7,070 bases of DNA. Source: Synergistaceae bacterium (GTDB lineage Bacteria > Synergistota > Synergistia > Synergistales > Aminobacteriaceae). The stretch is from NCBI GenBank assembly GCA_017394925.1, contig JAFPWQ010000303.1:1-7070 (forward strand), in the 5' to 3' direction. The notes below the pieces were generated by a model. It saw only the letters and a list, made by a program, of their open reading frames with translations, did no database searches and was not told the DNA's origin. Made by a program: the position numbers and the translations under genes. Position 1 is the stretch's first letter. Each line of letters starts with the position of its first letter. This document shows positions 6,467 to 7,070 of the stretch, in pieces.

Positions 6467-7041
6467 CCCCCCCCCCCATCAGCATATTTACTGAATAGAT
6501 TTTCGATAAGTGCGAGTTCATCAAAATGCATTGATAATCCAGTCCTGAATATATCACGGTAAGAAACATTCCAGCCTGGCAATTTGTTGAGTGCAAAAGT
6601 TCTTGCTTTCTCTGAATTCCTGTAAAGCACAAGATGCCCTCTTCTGTAAAGTTTATCAAAACGGTTGAGAAGATAATCAGTTATGAATTTTCCCATATTG
6701 CCCCAGATAATATCAGGATCACAATGCCCCCAGAAATCATAGCCTTCAAGATAGTCCTGAAAGATTAATCCGTATAATGGCCTGTAGTCGCAGAGTTTAT
6801 AAGGTCTGTCCAGAACAAAGTTAAAATCAAGGTGTTTAGAAATTCTGGTTTTTATCTCTTCAAAGGTCATATAATTCACATGAACGTTAGGGGGAATATT
6901 ATAGCCTGAAAAATTTTCATCCGAAAAAATCATAAACGTGAAGTTCCTGTTGAAACCCGCCGTTTTCAGCCACAAAGGAAAATAATTAGGAAGTCTGCCG
7001 TAATACGGAAGAATGAGAGCTGCTGAATGCTGATTCATCAT
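6448..7041 (-). CDS. DUF6625-like putative glycosyltransferase, truncated at a poly-G tract (N-terminal part)
   Basis: As sequenced it gives 197 residues. The protein resembles DUF6625 proteins found in capsule, LPS and other polysaccharide loci, which are thought to be glycosyltransferases. Marks seen are A-A-L-I-L-P-Y-Y-G near 7-15, P-P-N-V-H-V near 50-55, P-Y-K-L-C-D-Y-R-P near 80-88, and F-W-G-H-C-D-P-D-I-I-W-G-N near 103-115. The last holds a D108-x-D110 pair of the kind that binds metal and nucleotide sugar in GT-A enzymes. The start at 7041 has AGGAGGT (7051-7057) 9 nt upstream; the adjacent ATG at 7038 is also possible. After D188 the frame enters a run of 11 G, encodes four Gly, and ends five residues later. 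The family C-terminus continues in another frame at 5996-6466. With 12 G the product is 348 residues, with 9 G 347. Confidence 0.85.
   Translation of the reverse strand: MMNQHSAALILPYYGRLPNYFPLWLKTAGFNRNFTFMIFSDENFSGYNIPPNVHVNYMTFEEIKTRISKHLDFNFVLDRPYKLCDYRPLYGLIFQDYLEGYDFWGHCDPDIIWGNMGKFITDYLLNRFDKLYRRGHLVLYRNSEKARTFALNKLPGWNVSYRDIFRTGLSMHFDELALIENLFSKYADGGGGIMTEL
6467..6477. repeat. Homopolymer of 11 C (G11 on the coding strand), candidate phase-variation tract
   Basis: Eleven consecutive C on the plus strand, inside the coding region of the DUF6625-like gene. Read on the minus strand, GAT is followed by G11 and then AATTATGACC. G11 gives Gly4-I-M-T-E-L-stop and G10 gives Gly3-E-L-stop, while G12 or G9 reads through into the 156-codon downstream frame. 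This is the arrangement of known slipped-strand contingency loci such as poly-G tracts in Campylobacter surface-glycan genes. Confidence 0.85.
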
Positions 7042-7050
7042 AGCTGAAAT

Positions 7051-7057
7051 ACCTCCT
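7051..7057 (-). promoter_or_regulatory. Ribosome-binding site of the DUF6625-like gene
   Basis: AGGAGGT on the minus strand, 9 nt before the ATG at 7041. The gene's promoter lies outside the window or in its last few bases. Confidence 0.8.
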
Positions 7058-7070
7058 GATAAAATATGAA

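Noticed and set aside
6459..6659. A 66-codon minus-strand frame through the poly-G tract
   Set aside because: It is the third register of the DUF6625-like gene and has no start signal. It only shows how the G10 register would end.

Overview
The window is bacterial DNA carrying seven protein-coding loci and no rRNA, tRNA, CRISPR array or transposase that I can see. Strong Shine-Dalgarno sites (AGGAGG type) precede nearly every gene, and U-tract hairpins end two of the transcription units. The gene set (CoA-acylating aldehyde dehydrogenase, thiamine-diphosphate enzyme, cysteine-type glutathione peroxidase, thioredoxin, surface-sugar glycosyltransferases) would suit a host-associated or anaerobic bacterium. 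The sequence alone does not let me name a phylum.

Layout, left to right. (1) Positions 1-2978, minus strand: a two-gene metabolic operon. A thiamine-diphosphate (ThDP) enzyme of the acetolactate synthase/2-oxoacid decarboxylase superfamily is followed 42 nt downstream by a CoA-acylating aldehyde dehydrogenase that runs off the left edge. The order suggests a 2-oxoacid to aldehyde to acyl-CoA route, or the reverse use of an acyl-CoA; the substrate is not known. A promoter-like TTGACG-17-TATCTT lies just upstream. (2) Positions 2979-3193: AT-rich divergent intergenic region. (3) Positions 3194-3607, plus strand: a 137-residue protein I do not recognise, closed by a hairpin terminator. (4) Positions 3729-4935, plus strand: a GT4-type glycosyltransferase. 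Its only good start and ribosome-binding site are in a different frame from the body of the gene, so its 5' end looks frameshifted. (5) Positions 4990-5866, minus strand: a tight gpx-trx pair, a thiol peroxidase with its likely electron donor, ending in a terminator shared with the convergent glycosyltransferase. (6) Positions 5996-7041, minus strand: one gene for a DUF6625-like (putative glycosyltransferase) protein, split in this sequence by a run of 11 G (C on the plus strand, 6467-6477). With 12 or 9 G the two halves fuse into one open frame of 348 (or 347) codons.

The most interesting element is this poly-G tract. It has the form of a phase-variable contingency switch inside a surface-polysaccharide gene, and the copy given here is in the OFF state. 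A second glycosyltransferase about 1 kb away (4935 to 5996) also has a frame disruption, so the right half of the window reads like a variable surface-glycan locus interrupted by a housekeeping redox operon. Homopolymer sequencing error is the main competing explanation for both.
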